From: Nanobdellota archaeon
GTDB lineage: Archaea; Nanobdellota; Nanobdellia; Pacearchaeales; GW2011-AR1
NCBI GenBank assembly: GCA_024654565.1
Contig: JANLHM010000006.1
Coordinates: 1-64,000, forward strand
DNA length: 64,000 bases
Direction: 5' to 3'
Shown: positions 55,701 through 64,000 of the stretch, piece by piece
Numbering within the stretch: the stretch's first letter is position 1
Layout of the letters: each line of letters begins with the position of its first letter
Made by a program: the position numbers and the translations under genes
Notes under the pieces: generated by a model
Databases searched by the model: none
What the model saw: the letters and a program-made list of their open reading frames with translations, nothing else
What the model was told of the DNA's origin: nothing

Positions 55701-56376
55701 CTGTTTTTTTCTTTTTCCAGGTGATTACCTTCTTGAAATTTTCTCCAACAAGAGAGATCATAAGTATCTCTCCTTTTTCGGGGATTAATGAATCTGTTTC
55801 AATGTCATAAGCGAGGGATTTTTTTTTAATTTCAAATCCGTTTATTTCCTCTTTCTTTGAAAGTTTTATTACAAAATCTACATCAAGAACAGAATCAATT
55901 CCTCCAAACTCGTCTGAATTATTAAGAACATCTCCTGACACCATGTAACTTTTCATGGGATAAATTTTTTTCTCTTTGATGTAAGAAGTGATTAAACCTA
56001 AATCATAACCCCTTCTCTTTTCTACTTCTTTTAAACCAACTTTTCCTGCGATTTCATGAAGGTCTTTGTAATTGTTTGCAAAAACTTTTATTGCTCTTAC
56101 TTTTTTTCCGAGGAAATTTTTTTCACAAATTTCAGTTTTTATAACTTTTATTTCTCTTCCTTTATCTTCAAATGAAATTAATTTTATGTAATTCAAAGTT
56201 TCTTTTATTTTTTTTTCACTTAAATTTTCTTTTAATATCACCCAGAAGTAAGGTTCAAAACTGTCTATTACGCATATTTTTTTCCCGTCTTTTCCTCTTC
56301 CAAAAATTTCAATGTGATTTTTTCCTTCAAATTCAAAACTTGCATAATCAACAGGAATAAACTCCATTTTCATCAC
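52738..56376 (-). CDS. polB: Family B DNA polymerase with intein in motif C
   Basis: Exo I LAYDIETDS, Exo II GYHSDVFDLPF, motif A FDFTSMHTSII, motif C YGD/TDS interrupted by intein. Confidence 0.95.
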   Translation of the reverse strand: MMKMEFIPVDYASFEFEGKNHIEIFGRGKDGKKICVIDSFEPYFWVILKENLSEKKIKETLNYIKLISFEDKGREIKVIKTEICEKNFLGKKVRAIKVFANNYKDLHEIAGKVGLKEVEKRRGYDLGLITSYIKEKKIYPMKSYMVSGDVLNNSDEFGGIDSVLDVDFVIKLSKKEEINGFEIKKKSLAYDIETDSLIPEKGEILMISLVGENFKKVITWKKKKTENKYVEFVKNEKELLEKFSEYVKKYSPDFLVGYHSDVFDLPFIKTRAKILKVEIPLGIDSSEPKISKGVSTRGKITGITHIDLLKFIKTTYSQYMQSESLSLNEVSKEFLGDTKKEFSHQHSSKIKESDWEKYYEYNLHDSVLTLQLFEKFWPDLLEFSKIIGEPIFDISRNGLSKQIESYVIHNLDKFNEIPEKRPGNPEIEERKKRGKVEGAFVYEPKSGLYEKLAMFDFTSMHTSIIISHNISKGTLTNSKKDSISSPEIEIGGKKTIFYFSKKPGFFPTLLKEIFEKRKKYKDEYKKNPNLITKARSNAFKLLSASAHGYVGFFGARYYSWEASSTILAFVRKYNIETIKKIEEAGHKVIYGDSVSGNTKIWVRKNNSVKEIQIKDLFKKIDQKDPDGKEYDLLNGIETLTIDENGKSVFKPLKYIMRHKTNKKMYRINLTNNWHLDVTEDHSLIGYQANNFNQSKKLEFLNRLIEVKPEEIGKKVNSLISLKKIPSINNKSKNYPQEIYEIMGLFIGDGSFEKKYYLNLSLGLDKEELLEKIIKPLIKKGYIKNIWSKKNRRGDIRLNGLKLIKILKENCEKDKKKIFPEFLFEEKEENIASFLRGYFSADGTVMLRNDSPIIKLTSINEDFIEKTKNLLFRIGVSNSHFKENKPNFYKVLPKIYSNGSVSKHLIIKDSNTFMKKVGFLLERKNSRGNIKTNGNQKKRIKNFEFDLQGVKKIEEIKTPGYVYDIEVEKNHRFFANNCLVHNTDSVAFTMDGKNKKEIKDLLEKLNKELPGVMHIELENFFGRGLWVKTRSGKSGAKKKYALIDEEGNIKIRGFETVRRDWCQLARKTQDQILRLILKNGDEKKALIFLREVIERLKSGKVSKEDIMIKSQIKKPIEEYKSITPHVVAAKKMKEKGIPFEIFTPIEYYVSETNTKSKLVRDKIKLKDEPGKYDLSYYLEKQILPSVENIFEVFGINVKEVASGKKQDNLKKWF
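53434..54600 (-). mobile_element. Intein (389 aa) with LAGLIDADG homing endonuclease, pol-c insertion site
   Basis: Ser1 SVSGNTKIWV; TEDH block; IMGLFIGDGSF and FLRGYFSADGTV; YVYDIEVEKNHRFFANNCLVHN followed by extein Thr. Confidence 0.96.
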
Positions 56377-56467
56377 TTTTTTAGGGGGGGCTTATTTAAT
56401 AAGTTTAAGGATTTATTTTTTTCTCCATAGGAATATTTATATACAACTAATCTTCGTTTAGATTGTT

Positions 56468-56920
56468 ATGAATGAGTCAGATGACTTTTTGGTTAATGGA
56501 AAAATAAAACAAGCAAGAGAGGTTAATCGCGCATTTTATTCTCCTGAAGGAATTTTTCACAATAAGGGGATAGATGAATTAAGTTTAAAGGAGAGAAGGA
56601 ATTTAGTTAGTATGTTTTATTCTGACATAAAAGGGGTCCCTATTAATAAAGTTCCTTCAAATCAAATTTCTGCAATTTCATACAATGTTTATTATAAGGC
56701 ATTGTCCATAGTTGATAAATGTGGGGTTGATGAGTATGAGAGAAGAATACTTGATGACATCAATAAAATTAAAACCTCTTCAGATGAAAGTGAAAAGTAT
56801 AGTCTTATTGAAAGGCTTTCACTTGAGCTTGAGGATAAACCATGTACGGGGGTTTCAATTAAGTTAAACAATTGTATTTCAGAAGTGTTTCCTTATGACG
56901 AAAAAGACACTCCTTTTTAA
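56468..56920 (+). CDS. Hypothetical protein
   Basis: 150-aa ORF with TATA-like TATTTATATA upstream. Confidence 0.55.
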   Translation: MNESDDFLVNGKIKQAREVNRAFYSPEGIFHNKGIDELSLKERRNLVSMFYSDIKGVPINKVPSNQISAISYNVYYKALSIVDKCGVDEYERRILDDINKIKTSSDESEKYSLIERLSLELEDKPCTGVSIKLNNCISEVFPYDEKDTPF

Positions 56921-56963
56921 AAAAAAGAGTTAAATATTTAATTCTTCTTTCTTTTGTTTTCAA

Positions 56964-58001
56964 ATGGGACTTAATATACGGGAAATTGTTTCAAGAAAAG
57001 AGCTTGATCTTTCAGGGTTGAAAGGAAAAGTTCTTTGTGTGGATGCATTTAACACACTTTACCAATTTTTGACAACTATAAGGCAGTCAGACGGGGCTCC
57101 TCTTCAGGATGAAAATGGGAATATCACGTCTCACCTTTCAGGAATTTTTTACCGAAACGTCTCTTTAATTTCTGAAGGAATAAAATTAGTTTATGTTTTT
57201 GATGGTGAACCTCCGGAATTAAAGAATAAGATCCATAAAATAAGGGGAGAAGTAAGAAACATTGCAAAAGAAAAGTATGAATCTGCAGTTGATCAAGGGG
57301 ACATAACTGAGATGAAGAGATACTCTTCACAACTTGTGAGACTTGATGACGAGATGATTGCGGAAGCAAAGGAGTTACTTAATGCTCTTGGGATTTGTGT
57401 TATTCAGGCTCCAGGTGAAGGAGAAGCAGAAGCTGCTTATTTAGCAAGGAAAAAAGGAATTTATGGAGTAGTGAGTCAAGATTATGACTCTCTTGTTTTT
57501 GGAGCTCCTGTTTTAATAAGAAATTTAACCGTTTCAAGAAGGAAGAAAACAAATTCTGGATATGTCGAAGTAAAGCCAGAGATAATTGTTCTTGAGGAAT
57601 TACTCAAAGAACTGGAGATAAACCTTGATCAGTTGATTTCTCTTGCAATTCTTGTTGGAACTGATTACAATCCTAAAGGAATTCCTAGAATAGGGCAAAA
57701 AAAAGCATTAAAAATTGTAAAAGAATTTCTGACTCCTGAGGAAATTTTTGAATCTGTTAAAGAAAAAATTGATGAACTTTCTTCTGAAGACAAATTTAAT
57801 TGGAAAGTTATTTTCAGTCTTTTCCGGGCTCCAAAGGCTGATAACTTTGAAATAGATTTTCCACAAATCGATTTTGAAAAAATAAATGAAATTTTGCATG
57901 AAAGGCACCAGTTTTCAGAGGAGAGAATAAAGAATCAGTTAAAGAAACTTGAAAAGTTAAAAATTTCAAAAAACCAGAAGAATCTGAGTAAGTGGTTTTA
58001 G
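56964..58001 (+). CDS. fen: Flap endonuclease 1
   Basis: VDAFNTLYQFL; FDGEPPELK; APGEGEAEAAYLARKKGIYGVVSQDYDSLVFGAP; C-terminal PIP box. Confidence 0.95.
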   Translation: MGLNIREIVSRKELDLSGLKGKVLCVDAFNTLYQFLTTIRQSDGAPLQDENGNITSHLSGIFYRNVSLISEGIKLVYVFDGEPPELKNKIHKIRGEVRNIAKEKYESAVDQGDITEMKRYSSQLVRLDDEMIAEAKELLNALGICVIQAPGEGEAEAAYLARKKGIYGVVSQDYDSLVFGAPVLIRNLTVSRRKKTNSGYVEVKPEIIVLEELLKELEINLDQLISLAILVGTDYNPKGIPRIGQKKALKIVKEFLTPEEIFESVKEKIDELSSEDKFNWKVIFSLFRAPKADNFEIDFPQIDFEKINEILHERHQFSEERIKNQLKKLEKLKISKNQKNLSKWF

Positions 58002-58054
58002 TTATTATTATTTAGGGACAACAAAATAGAAAGGTTTAAATAGTTTAATTTCTA

Positions 58055-58501
58055 TTGTTTTTGATGGATAAAAGTAAGTTAATTACATATGGCGCAAACA
58101 TGGTAGTTAACCCATTGATAAATTTGGCTCAAGTTTCAAAATATCTTGGTAACCCCGGAAATCTTTACGGAGCGGCATTTTATGGTGGGATGGACTTAAT
58201 TAGTAAGGTATCTCCAAAATTTGAAAAGACCGCGTTTAATAGTCTTGCAAAAGCATTTGGTGCAGGAGTTTTTGCAATTAAGTCTATAGGAGACTTAGCT
58301 TCTATTGTTGGTGGAGAGTACGCCCCTGCAATTGACTTTGCATTTGATGCATCAATGGCTTACCAACTAGGAAAAGACACCTTTTTAACTTATGGAAAAG
58401 GTCCAAATAAAAAGGATATTCTTCTAGACTTTAAGAAAGTTAAGAATTTTTTCAAAAAAAAGAAAGAAAAATTTCGAAATGATGAACTAATTATTGAGTA
58501 A
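58055..58501 (+). CDS. Hypothetical Gly/Ala-rich protein
   Basis: 148-aa ORF with TATA-like TTTAAATA upstream. Confidence 0.5.
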   Translation: MFLMDKSKLITYGANMVVNPLINLAQVSKYLGNPGNLYGAAFYGGMDLISKVSPKFEKTAFNSLAKAFGAGVFAIKSIGDLASIVGGEYAPAIDFAFDASMAYQLGKDTFLTYGKGPNKKDILLDFKKVKNFFKKKKEKFRNDELIIE

Positions 58502-58508
58502 TTCAAAA

Positions 58509-59603
58509 TTAATAACCGCTTTTTCCTCTTATTTCCCTAACTGATTTGTAATTCATGATATATTTGTTTGAGAGGAATTCTCCTTCTTTTACCCCTTGCT
58601 TTTTTGCCATGTTTGTTATTATTTCCATGGCTTCTAAAATTCTTTTTGCTTCTTGGGAATTACTTCTTGAAACTTGATTAAATCTATTTCCATATGCAAT
58701 ATACTTTTGTTTTAAGTCATAAATTGATCTTTGTCTTTTTTGATAAATTAGTTTTTCTCTTTCTACGACTTCGGGAGAAGTATTTGGAGAAGAATTTTGG
58801 GGAGAATCCCTTGGGGGGTATCCTTGAACTCTACCCGCGTATTGTTTTGGGATTACTTTTCTTTTAAATAAACATTTAATCCCAAGGAGAAAAACTATGA
58901 GACCTATAGCCATAATTATAATTTCTCCACTACTAACCCCAAAATATAATGCAGCAATTCCTAAAAGGACCACAATAAAACACAAAAATTTAGGTTTTGA
59001 AGAGGCATATGCCATCCCATACCCTAATTTTTTTCCAAACCTAAAAGTTCTTGAATCCTCTTGAAAATTTCCATCTTTTTTTTTACTAAGAAACATCCCA
59101 ATCAAAATGAATGCAATTCCAATCATTATTCCTACACCTTTTTCATAAACTTGGTCTAAAATTGAGAGTATTACCAGGAGTGAACCTGCAAGAAGGAACA
59201 CTATCCCGATAAACCTTTTGAATTTAAATTTCCAGATAAGGAAAACACACAATACAATCCCAACTATCCAAAGGAAGATTGGAAGGGAATCTTGAGCGAG
59301 TCCAAGTTGGTACAAGAAATTTTCAAATGAGAATCCAGACCTTAAAATTCCCCATAGGGAGAATGCAGCAGCGCAAAGTGAAACAATCCAACTAACCGCT
59401 CTGTTTTCTCCAAGAGGACTTTTTCCAACAATAAAGTATATTACTGCAAAAATTGCTGAAAACAAAAGTGCTGTTAAGAACATAGACACATTTAATTCTG
59501 AGAACAATCCTGAAATTGAAAAGTTATTGTAACTTCCACCATATGCAGAGGTAAGTCCAATACTCAGTAGGAATATAATTCCTAAAAATTCCTCTTTTTT
59601 CAT
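58509..59603 (-). CDS. Multi-pass membrane protein with cytosolic helical tail
   Basis: Multiple TM helices followed by charged C-terminal domain. Confidence 0.65.
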   Translation of the reverse strand: MKKEEFLGIIFLLSIGLTSAYGGSYNNFSISGLFSELNVSMFLTALLFSAIFAVIYFIVGKSPLGENRAVSWIVSLCAAAFSLWGILRSGFSFENFLYQLGLAQDSLPIFLWIVGIVLCVFLIWKFKFKRFIGIVFLLAGSLLVILSILDQVYEKGVGIMIGIAFILIGMFLSKKKDGNFQEDSRTFRFGKKLGYGMAYASSKPKFLCFIVVLLGIAALYFGVSSGEIIIMAIGLIVFLLGIKCLFKRKVIPKQYAGRVQGYPPRDSPQNSSPNTSPEVVEREKLIYQKRQRSIYDLKQKYIAYGNRFNQVSRSNSQEAKRILEAMEIITNMAKKQGVKEGEFLSNKYIMNYKSVREIRGKSGY

Positions 59604-59612
59604 TTCTAAACT

Positions 59613-60485
59613 ATGAAATCCAAATTTAAAAAGATATCTTCATTCAAAAGAAATGTCCTTAGTAAACAATATAAAGTTAATTTGGGAATTAATAACATGA
59701 TTCACCGGTCTTTTAGTCTTATGGGAAATGTTGCAATTGTTAACTTTCGAGATTCAGTAACAAAAAAAGAAAAACTCAAATTCGCAAAAGAAATACTTTC
59801 AAAAAATAAAAGTGTAAAAACTGTCCTAGAAAAATATGGAAATTTTAAAGGAAGACTAAGAAAGCAGGAGACAAGGTTTATTTCGGGCGAGAAAACTAAA
59901 GAAATAATCTACAAAGAAAACAATTGTGTTTTTAGATTTAACATTGATGAAACTTATTTCTCATCTCGACTGTCTAATGAAAGAAAAGAAATTTCAGGAT
60001 TTATCAGAAAAAATGAAGAAGTTTTTGTGGGGTTTGCAGGTGTTGGACCATTTTCAATAGTAATTGCAAAGAATTCTCCTGCAAAGAAAGTTTATTCGAA
60101 TGAATTAAATAGAAAAGCAAATAAATACTCGGAAGAAAACATAAAAAGAAATAAAGTTGAAAACAAGGTAGTTATTGTTCCCGGGGATTTTAAAAAAGTT
60201 TCAGAAAGACTAAAAAAAGAAGGAAAGAAGTTTGATGTTATTGTTATGCCTCGTCCTCAGCTTAAGGATTCATTCCTTCGTGAGTCCCTTTTATTGTCAA
60301 AAAAAGGAACAAGAATTTATTATTATGACTTTTGTAAAGTTGAAGACATCTCAAAAAAAATAAAGATGGTTGAAGAAGAGGCTAAAAAATCAAAGAAAAA
60401 AATAAAAATAAAAAATGTTAAAAATGCAGGAGAGATTGCTCCATATAAAGTAAGAGTCAGAATTGACTTTGAAGTGTTGAATTAA
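59613..60485 (+). CDS. tRNA (guanine37-N1)-methyltransferase Trm5-like
   Basis: ETRFISG; NIDETYFSSRLSNERKEI; VFVGFAGVGPFSIVIAK; VYSNELNRKANKYSEENIKRN. Confidence 0.82.
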   Translation: MKSKFKKISSFKRNVLSKQYKVNLGINNMIHRSFSLMGNVAIVNFRDSVTKKEKLKFAKEILSKNKSVKTVLEKYGNFKGRLRKQETRFISGEKTKEIIYKENNCVFRFNIDETYFSSRLSNERKEISGFIRKNEEVFVGFAGVGPFSIVIAKNSPAKKVYSNELNRKANKYSEENIKRNKVENKVVIVPGDFKKVSERLKKEGKKFDVIVMPRPQLKDSFLRESLLLSKKGTRIYYYDFCKVEDISKKIKMVEEEAKKSKKKIKIKNVKNAGEIAPYKVRVRIDFEVLN

Positions 60486-60508
60486 GATGCAATCAAGATA
60501 TAATTAAA

Positions 60509-60988
60509 ATGTTAACAGAAAATTTTTGGGTTGAAGTAGGGATATATGTTAAAGAGGGAAACAAAATCCTAGATTTACATAACGGGGGAAGAATTAAATT
60601 TACGTATGAACTTTCAGAAATTGTTGGAGAAGATGGACTTATTTATGGCCTCAACCTTTCAAGAAGTAAGAATAAAAACTATCTTACTGGGGGGAATTTT
60701 AACAATGTTGAAAAGTTGAAACCAAATTTTCAAAAATCAATTTCAGAAATAAAAAACTTGGACGCAATTTTAATGAGGGACTTTTATTTTAAGGATAGCC
60801 TTAAGACAGATCCATTAACTTTTTTTCCCAAGTTATTAAAAAAGAGGGGAAAACTACTCATTGCAAAATTTCACTCATGTAACTCAAAATATTCAAAGGA
60901 ATACAGAAAATTTTTGGATGAGACCCTCCCAAATTTCAAAAGGGTTTTTAATTCAAGTGATTTACTTGTTTATAACAAATTAAGATAG
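60509..60988 (+). CDS. Degenerate Rossmann/SAM-methyltransferase-like protein
   Basis: KILDLHNGGRIKFTYELSEIVGEDGLIYGLNLS; LLKKRGKLLIAKFHS. Confidence 0.45.
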   Translation: MLTENFWVEVGIYVKEGNKILDLHNGGRIKFTYELSEIVGEDGLIYGLNLSRSKNKNYLTGGNFNNVEKLKPNFQKSISEIKNLDAILMRDFYFKDSLKTDPLTFFPKLLKKRGKLLIAKFHSCNSKYSKEYRKFLDETLPNFKRVFNSSDLLVYNKLR

Positions 60989-61000
60989 ATTAAGGTAAAA

Positions 61001-61282
61001 ATGGAAGACAAAATTACAAAAGAGAAACTTGAAAGGTATTTTAAGGTTAGTGAAACCGCATTTAAATTAGTCAAGAAGAAAGTGATAAAAGGGAAAGAAA
61101 AAGAGGCAAAAGAAGTAATTGAAATGGCGGGAAATTATATCAGTGATGCCAAACACTTTGAAAAAAAAGGTGACTTTGTTAATGCTTTTGCCGCATTAAA
61201 TTATGCTCACGGGTGGATTGATTCAGGGGTTCGCCTTGAAATTTTTGATGTTGATGACAGTCGGTTTTTTACTGTTAGATGA
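61001..61282 (+). CDS. DUF357-like archaeal protein
   Basis: YISDAKHFEKKGDFVNAFAALNYAHGWIDSGVRLEIFDV. Confidence 0.75.
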   Translation: MEDKITKEKLERYFKVSETAFKLVKKKVIKGKEKEAKEVIEMAGNYISDAKHFEKKGDFVNAFAALNYAHGWIDSGVRLEIFDVDDSRFFTVR

Positions 61283-61345
61283 AATGCTGTTTTTTTACTT
61301 TGTTAGGTTGGAAAATTTTTTAAATAAGGAGGATTTATTTGATTA

Positions 61346-61600
61346 ATGTATTTCGTAGACTTTTTAGGATATACTGCAGGTTTGCTAATAATTGTCTCCA
61401 TGGTACCCCAGGTTATCAAAACTTTTAAAATAAAATCTACAAAAGATATCTCGTTGATGAGAACAGTTTTGTACGCTCTTGGTGTATCTCTCTGGACGAT
61501 TTATGGATTTATTCTCTGGAATGGTCCATTAATAGCCATGAATAGTCTTGGCTTAATTTTAGGTCTTACATTGTTAATTCAGAAGTTAAGATATAGGTAA
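61346..61600 (+). CDS. SemiSWEET/MtN3-like small transporter
   Basis: Three TM helices with VPQVIKTFKIKSTKDIS PQ-loop motif, 84 aa. Confidence 0.85.
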   Translation: MYFVDFLGYTAGLLIIVSMVPQVIKTFKIKSTKDISLMRTVLYALGVSLWTIYGFILWNGPLIAMNSLGLILGLTLLIQKLRYR

Positions 61601-61605
61601 ATTTT

Positions 61606-62919
61606 TTATAACTCTTTTTTTTCATTTACTGCGGAAGGAGCTTCTCCACCATGCCAGGTGAAACGAGGACGAATTCTCATCGGATAAATTCTTTCACTGT
61701 TGTCATCAAGGATTATTGCTGAACCTTTAAGTCCCGGAAGGTCATTCATGTACCCTTGAATTGTGTCAGTTAGGTAACTTTGCATCATACCGTTCAATGC
61801 TTCAATATCGGGTTTTGAAGTAACTCTATGCGAAATTACAATGTCGGACTGAGTCATAACATCAGTATGAATTTTACCAGGTTGCTGAGTTGCTAGAACA
61901 ATTGAGAGACCGGGTTGCCTACCCTCTCTTAAAATTTGTATTAATGCATCAGTTGAGATTATTTTTTCATCCTTTGGAAGAAATTCATGCGCTTCGTCTA
62001 TAAAAAGCCAGACGAGGGGATATTCTTTTTTTTCAGAAAGGTTAGAGTAATCAAGCCCCCTTGAAATTGATTTCACTTCTTCATATTTTCTCCTTTCCAT
62101 CCTTTCTTTAAAGAGTTTCCTTGAAATAAGGCTTATTACAAGAGCTCTTACATTAAAGGCACCAATTGAATTGTATGAACTTAAATCAAGAACGGAAGTA
62201 ATTCCTCCTTTTACCAAATCATTTGTTTTTGTTGGTTTTGTTTTGTCCTTTGCAAATATCCCCCATGTGTCGGCCGCTTCAAAGAGACCTATTGCTGCAT
62301 TCAAAGTTTCTTTCTCAGACTTTTTGTCTTTCTCAATTTCTTCAACAATCATTTTTATTGTAAAACTTTTTTTTGATTCCCTAATTTTCAAAAGTGTTCT
62401 TTCAATTAAAACTGAAATTGGATTGATAAGGTCTAAACCAAAAGTAATTATCCAGTCTTCGGGCTCAAGTTCTGCTGGGTCAAGAGCAAAAACTTTGTCA
62501 ATTGGAATTCCTTTGTCTTTAAGTTCTTCATAGTGACCAAAAGGTGCAAACACTGTTACAGGAATACTCTTTGGTTTCAAACCCCATTCTTGTAAAAGGT
62601 TTTTATCTTTTTCATTAACATACTTCATTGTCCAGTAAATTCCCATCGTGTCAAAAATAAGTGAAGCGATATTTTCTGAAACAGCTTTTGGAAGACTTGA
62701 AATTTCTTCGGTTAATACTCCAAGCGTGTAGGACTTACCTGAACCCCTTTTTCCGGCAACTAAAATCACATGGCTCCTTGCAACATCAAGTTTTATTGTG
62801 TTTGAAAGGGATGTATACTTCCCCATTTTGACATATCCCTTTCCAATGTAAATCATCCCTTCTTTACCTAACTTCTTTTTGTCAGACTCATTTCTTCCTA
62901 TTTCAATCTCATGCGACAT
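61606..62919 (-). CDS. HerA/DUF87-like P-loop ATPase
   Basis: VAGKRGSGKSYTLGVL; LVWLFIDEAHEFLP; ILREGRQPGLSIVLATQQPGKIHTDVMTQSDIVISHRV. Confidence 0.88.
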   Translation of the reverse strand: MSHEIEIGRNESDKKKLGKEGMIYIGKGYVKMGKYTSLSNTIKLDVARSHVILVAGKRGSGKSYTLGVLTEEISSLPKAVSENIASLIFDTMGIYWTMKYVNEKDKNLLQEWGLKPKSIPVTVFAPFGHYEELKDKGIPIDKVFALDPAELEPEDWIITFGLDLINPISVLIERTLLKIRESKKSFTIKMIVEEIEKDKKSEKETLNAAIGLFEAADTWGIFAKDKTKPTKTNDLVKGGITSVLDLSSYNSIGAFNVRALVISLISRKLFKERMERRKYEEVKSISRGLDYSNLSEKKEYPLVWLFIDEAHEFLPKDEKIISTDALIQILREGRQPGLSIVLATQQPGKIHTDVMTQSDIVISHRVTSKPDIEALNGMMQSYLTDTIQGYMNDLPGLKGSAIILDDNSERIYPMRIRPRFTWHGGEAPSAVNEKKEL

Positions 62920-63020
62920 TTATAGAATAGGTTATCGTTATTTTTAATGGTTTTGCAAATAATTTTTTCTTTTGATGCATAACAATTAAGTTTTAAAAGC
63001 AAACTTTGGTCATAGAAGAA

Positions 63021-63737
63021 ATGGAAATAAAGATATTCAACCTCAATTGTTGGCTTTTACCCTTTCCAATTTCAGTTGAAAACAAAAAAAGAATTGAAAA
63101 GATAATCTCCCTTCTAAAAAAAATTGATCCCGACGTAATAACTTTTCAGGAAGTTTGGCTCAAAAAATATGTTAAAAAAATAAAAAATGAGCTTCCTCAA
63201 TATCACTTTTTAAATCTCAAAACTCCTCTATTTAACAAAAGTGGACTTTTATTTGGGTCTAAATTTAAACCTCTTTCATTTAAGGGGGAATTTTTTCCTA
63301 CTGGGAAAAGTCATAATTTAAGAGAGAAAATAGGTTTGAAAGGTTATCAAATGGTGGAAATACTTCCAGAACTTTATGTTCTTAATACTCAATTGTATGC
63401 TCCTGAAAAGAAAAGTGAAATAAAAATTACTCTCTCTCAACTGAATCACATTGAAAAAGTTATTGGGGGCAAAAAAGTTATCCTTTCAGGAGACTTGAAT
63501 CTTGATGAAGAAATCTTTCTCAAATTAAATAAAACCTTCAATTATTCTCCCCTTGGTAAATTTACCCTTTCAAATAAAAATAAATATACCAAAAAAGCCC
63601 TAAACAGATTTTATCAGCACAACAGAACTATAGATTACATTATGGGAACGAAAGTTGCTCCAAAATTAGAAGTTAATATGGTGAATCCTGTTGAAGTTTC
63701 GGACCATTATGCAATGGTTGGGAAATTTAAATTTTAA
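63021..63737 (+). CDS. Endonuclease/exonuclease/phosphatase family protein
   Basis: FNLNCW; DVITFQEVW; LSGDLNLDE; RTIDYIMG; SDHYAMV. Confidence 0.88.
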   Translation: MEIKIFNLNCWLLPFPISVENKKRIEKIISLLKKIDPDVITFQEVWLKKYVKKIKNELPQYHFLNLKTPLFNKSGLLFGSKFKPLSFKGEFFPTGKSHNLREKIGLKGYQMVEILPELYVLNTQLYAPEKKSEIKITLSQLNHIEKVIGGKKVILSGDLNLDEEIFLKLNKTFNYSPLGKFTLSNKNKYTKKALNRFYQHNRTIDYIMGTKVAPKLEVNMVNPVEVSDHYAMVGKFKF

Positions 63738-64000
63738 TTAGTATTTCATCAAGTAATCAATTTCATCTTTTTCAAGTTTGATTTGTTTTTGAATTATTGG
63801 ATTTTTAAGGATGTTTTTCACTTCTCTCCATTCCTTAAGTATTCTCTTTTGTCCAACATGGGTAATTTTTGAAAACTTTCCAGCAATAGTTTTTTTCTTT
63901 GCCTCTTTTTGGTTGTTTAACCATATTTTTAAAATTCTTTCAGGCTTTGCGTATTTGTAAAACCCTTCTTTTTTATTTTTTCCCTTTGCTTCTGAAATCC
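63738..64000 (-). CDS. C-terminal fragment of a gene continuing past the window; resembles replication factor C large subunit C-terminus
   Basis: Reverse-strand frame ...YKYAKPERILKIWLNNQKEAKKKTIAGKFSKITHVGQKRILKEWREVKNILKNPIIQKQIKLEKDEIDYLMKY*. Confidence 0.5.
   Translation of the reverse strand, partial: ISEAKGKNKKEGFYKYAKPERILKIWLNNQKEAKKKTIAGKFSKITHVGQKRILKEWREVKNILKNPIIQKQIKLEKDEIDYLMKY

Noticed and set aside
1-64000. CRISPR arrays, rRNA, IS elements, prophage
   Set aside because: No repeat-spacer periodicity, no rRNA signatures and no transposase or phage structural motifs were seen; the only tandem repeats are the two 21-bp promoter arrays.

Overview
AT-rich, gene-dense archaeal chromosome window. 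The translation and RNA gene set (aCPSF1, Dph5, DtdA, class I CCA enzyme, archaeal TFS, PsmB, PolB with intein, FEN1, Mre11/Rad50, RNase J) points to a DPANN-type archaeon, Pacearchaeota/Woesearchaeota/Nanoarchaeota-like by inference. I found no rRNA, CRISPR array, IS element or prophage. The 5' end (1-7.5 kb) is a block of three secreted or surface proteins. The middle one combines a dockerin-like region with a Bacteroidota-style T9SS type A C-terminal sorting domain, behind an archaeal TATA box. Other points of interest: (i) an in-frame 389-aa LAGLIDADG intein at the pol-c site of PolB, whose host polymerase has unusual motif A/B residues; (ii) two 21-bp tandem repeat arrays carrying GTTAAATAT cores, both in divergent promoter regions; (iii) a perfect 16-bp palindrome bracketed by 16-bp direct repeats in a third divergent promoter; (iv) a proteostasis operon with two CDC48 paralogues, an Hsp20-like protein and a HIT protein; (v) tRNA-Lys(CTT) with a 44-nt BHB intron; (vi) an orphan histidine-kinase-like protein and an orphan receiver domain; (vii) a presenilin-like protease. 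Family assignments come from motif reading only; no database search was run.
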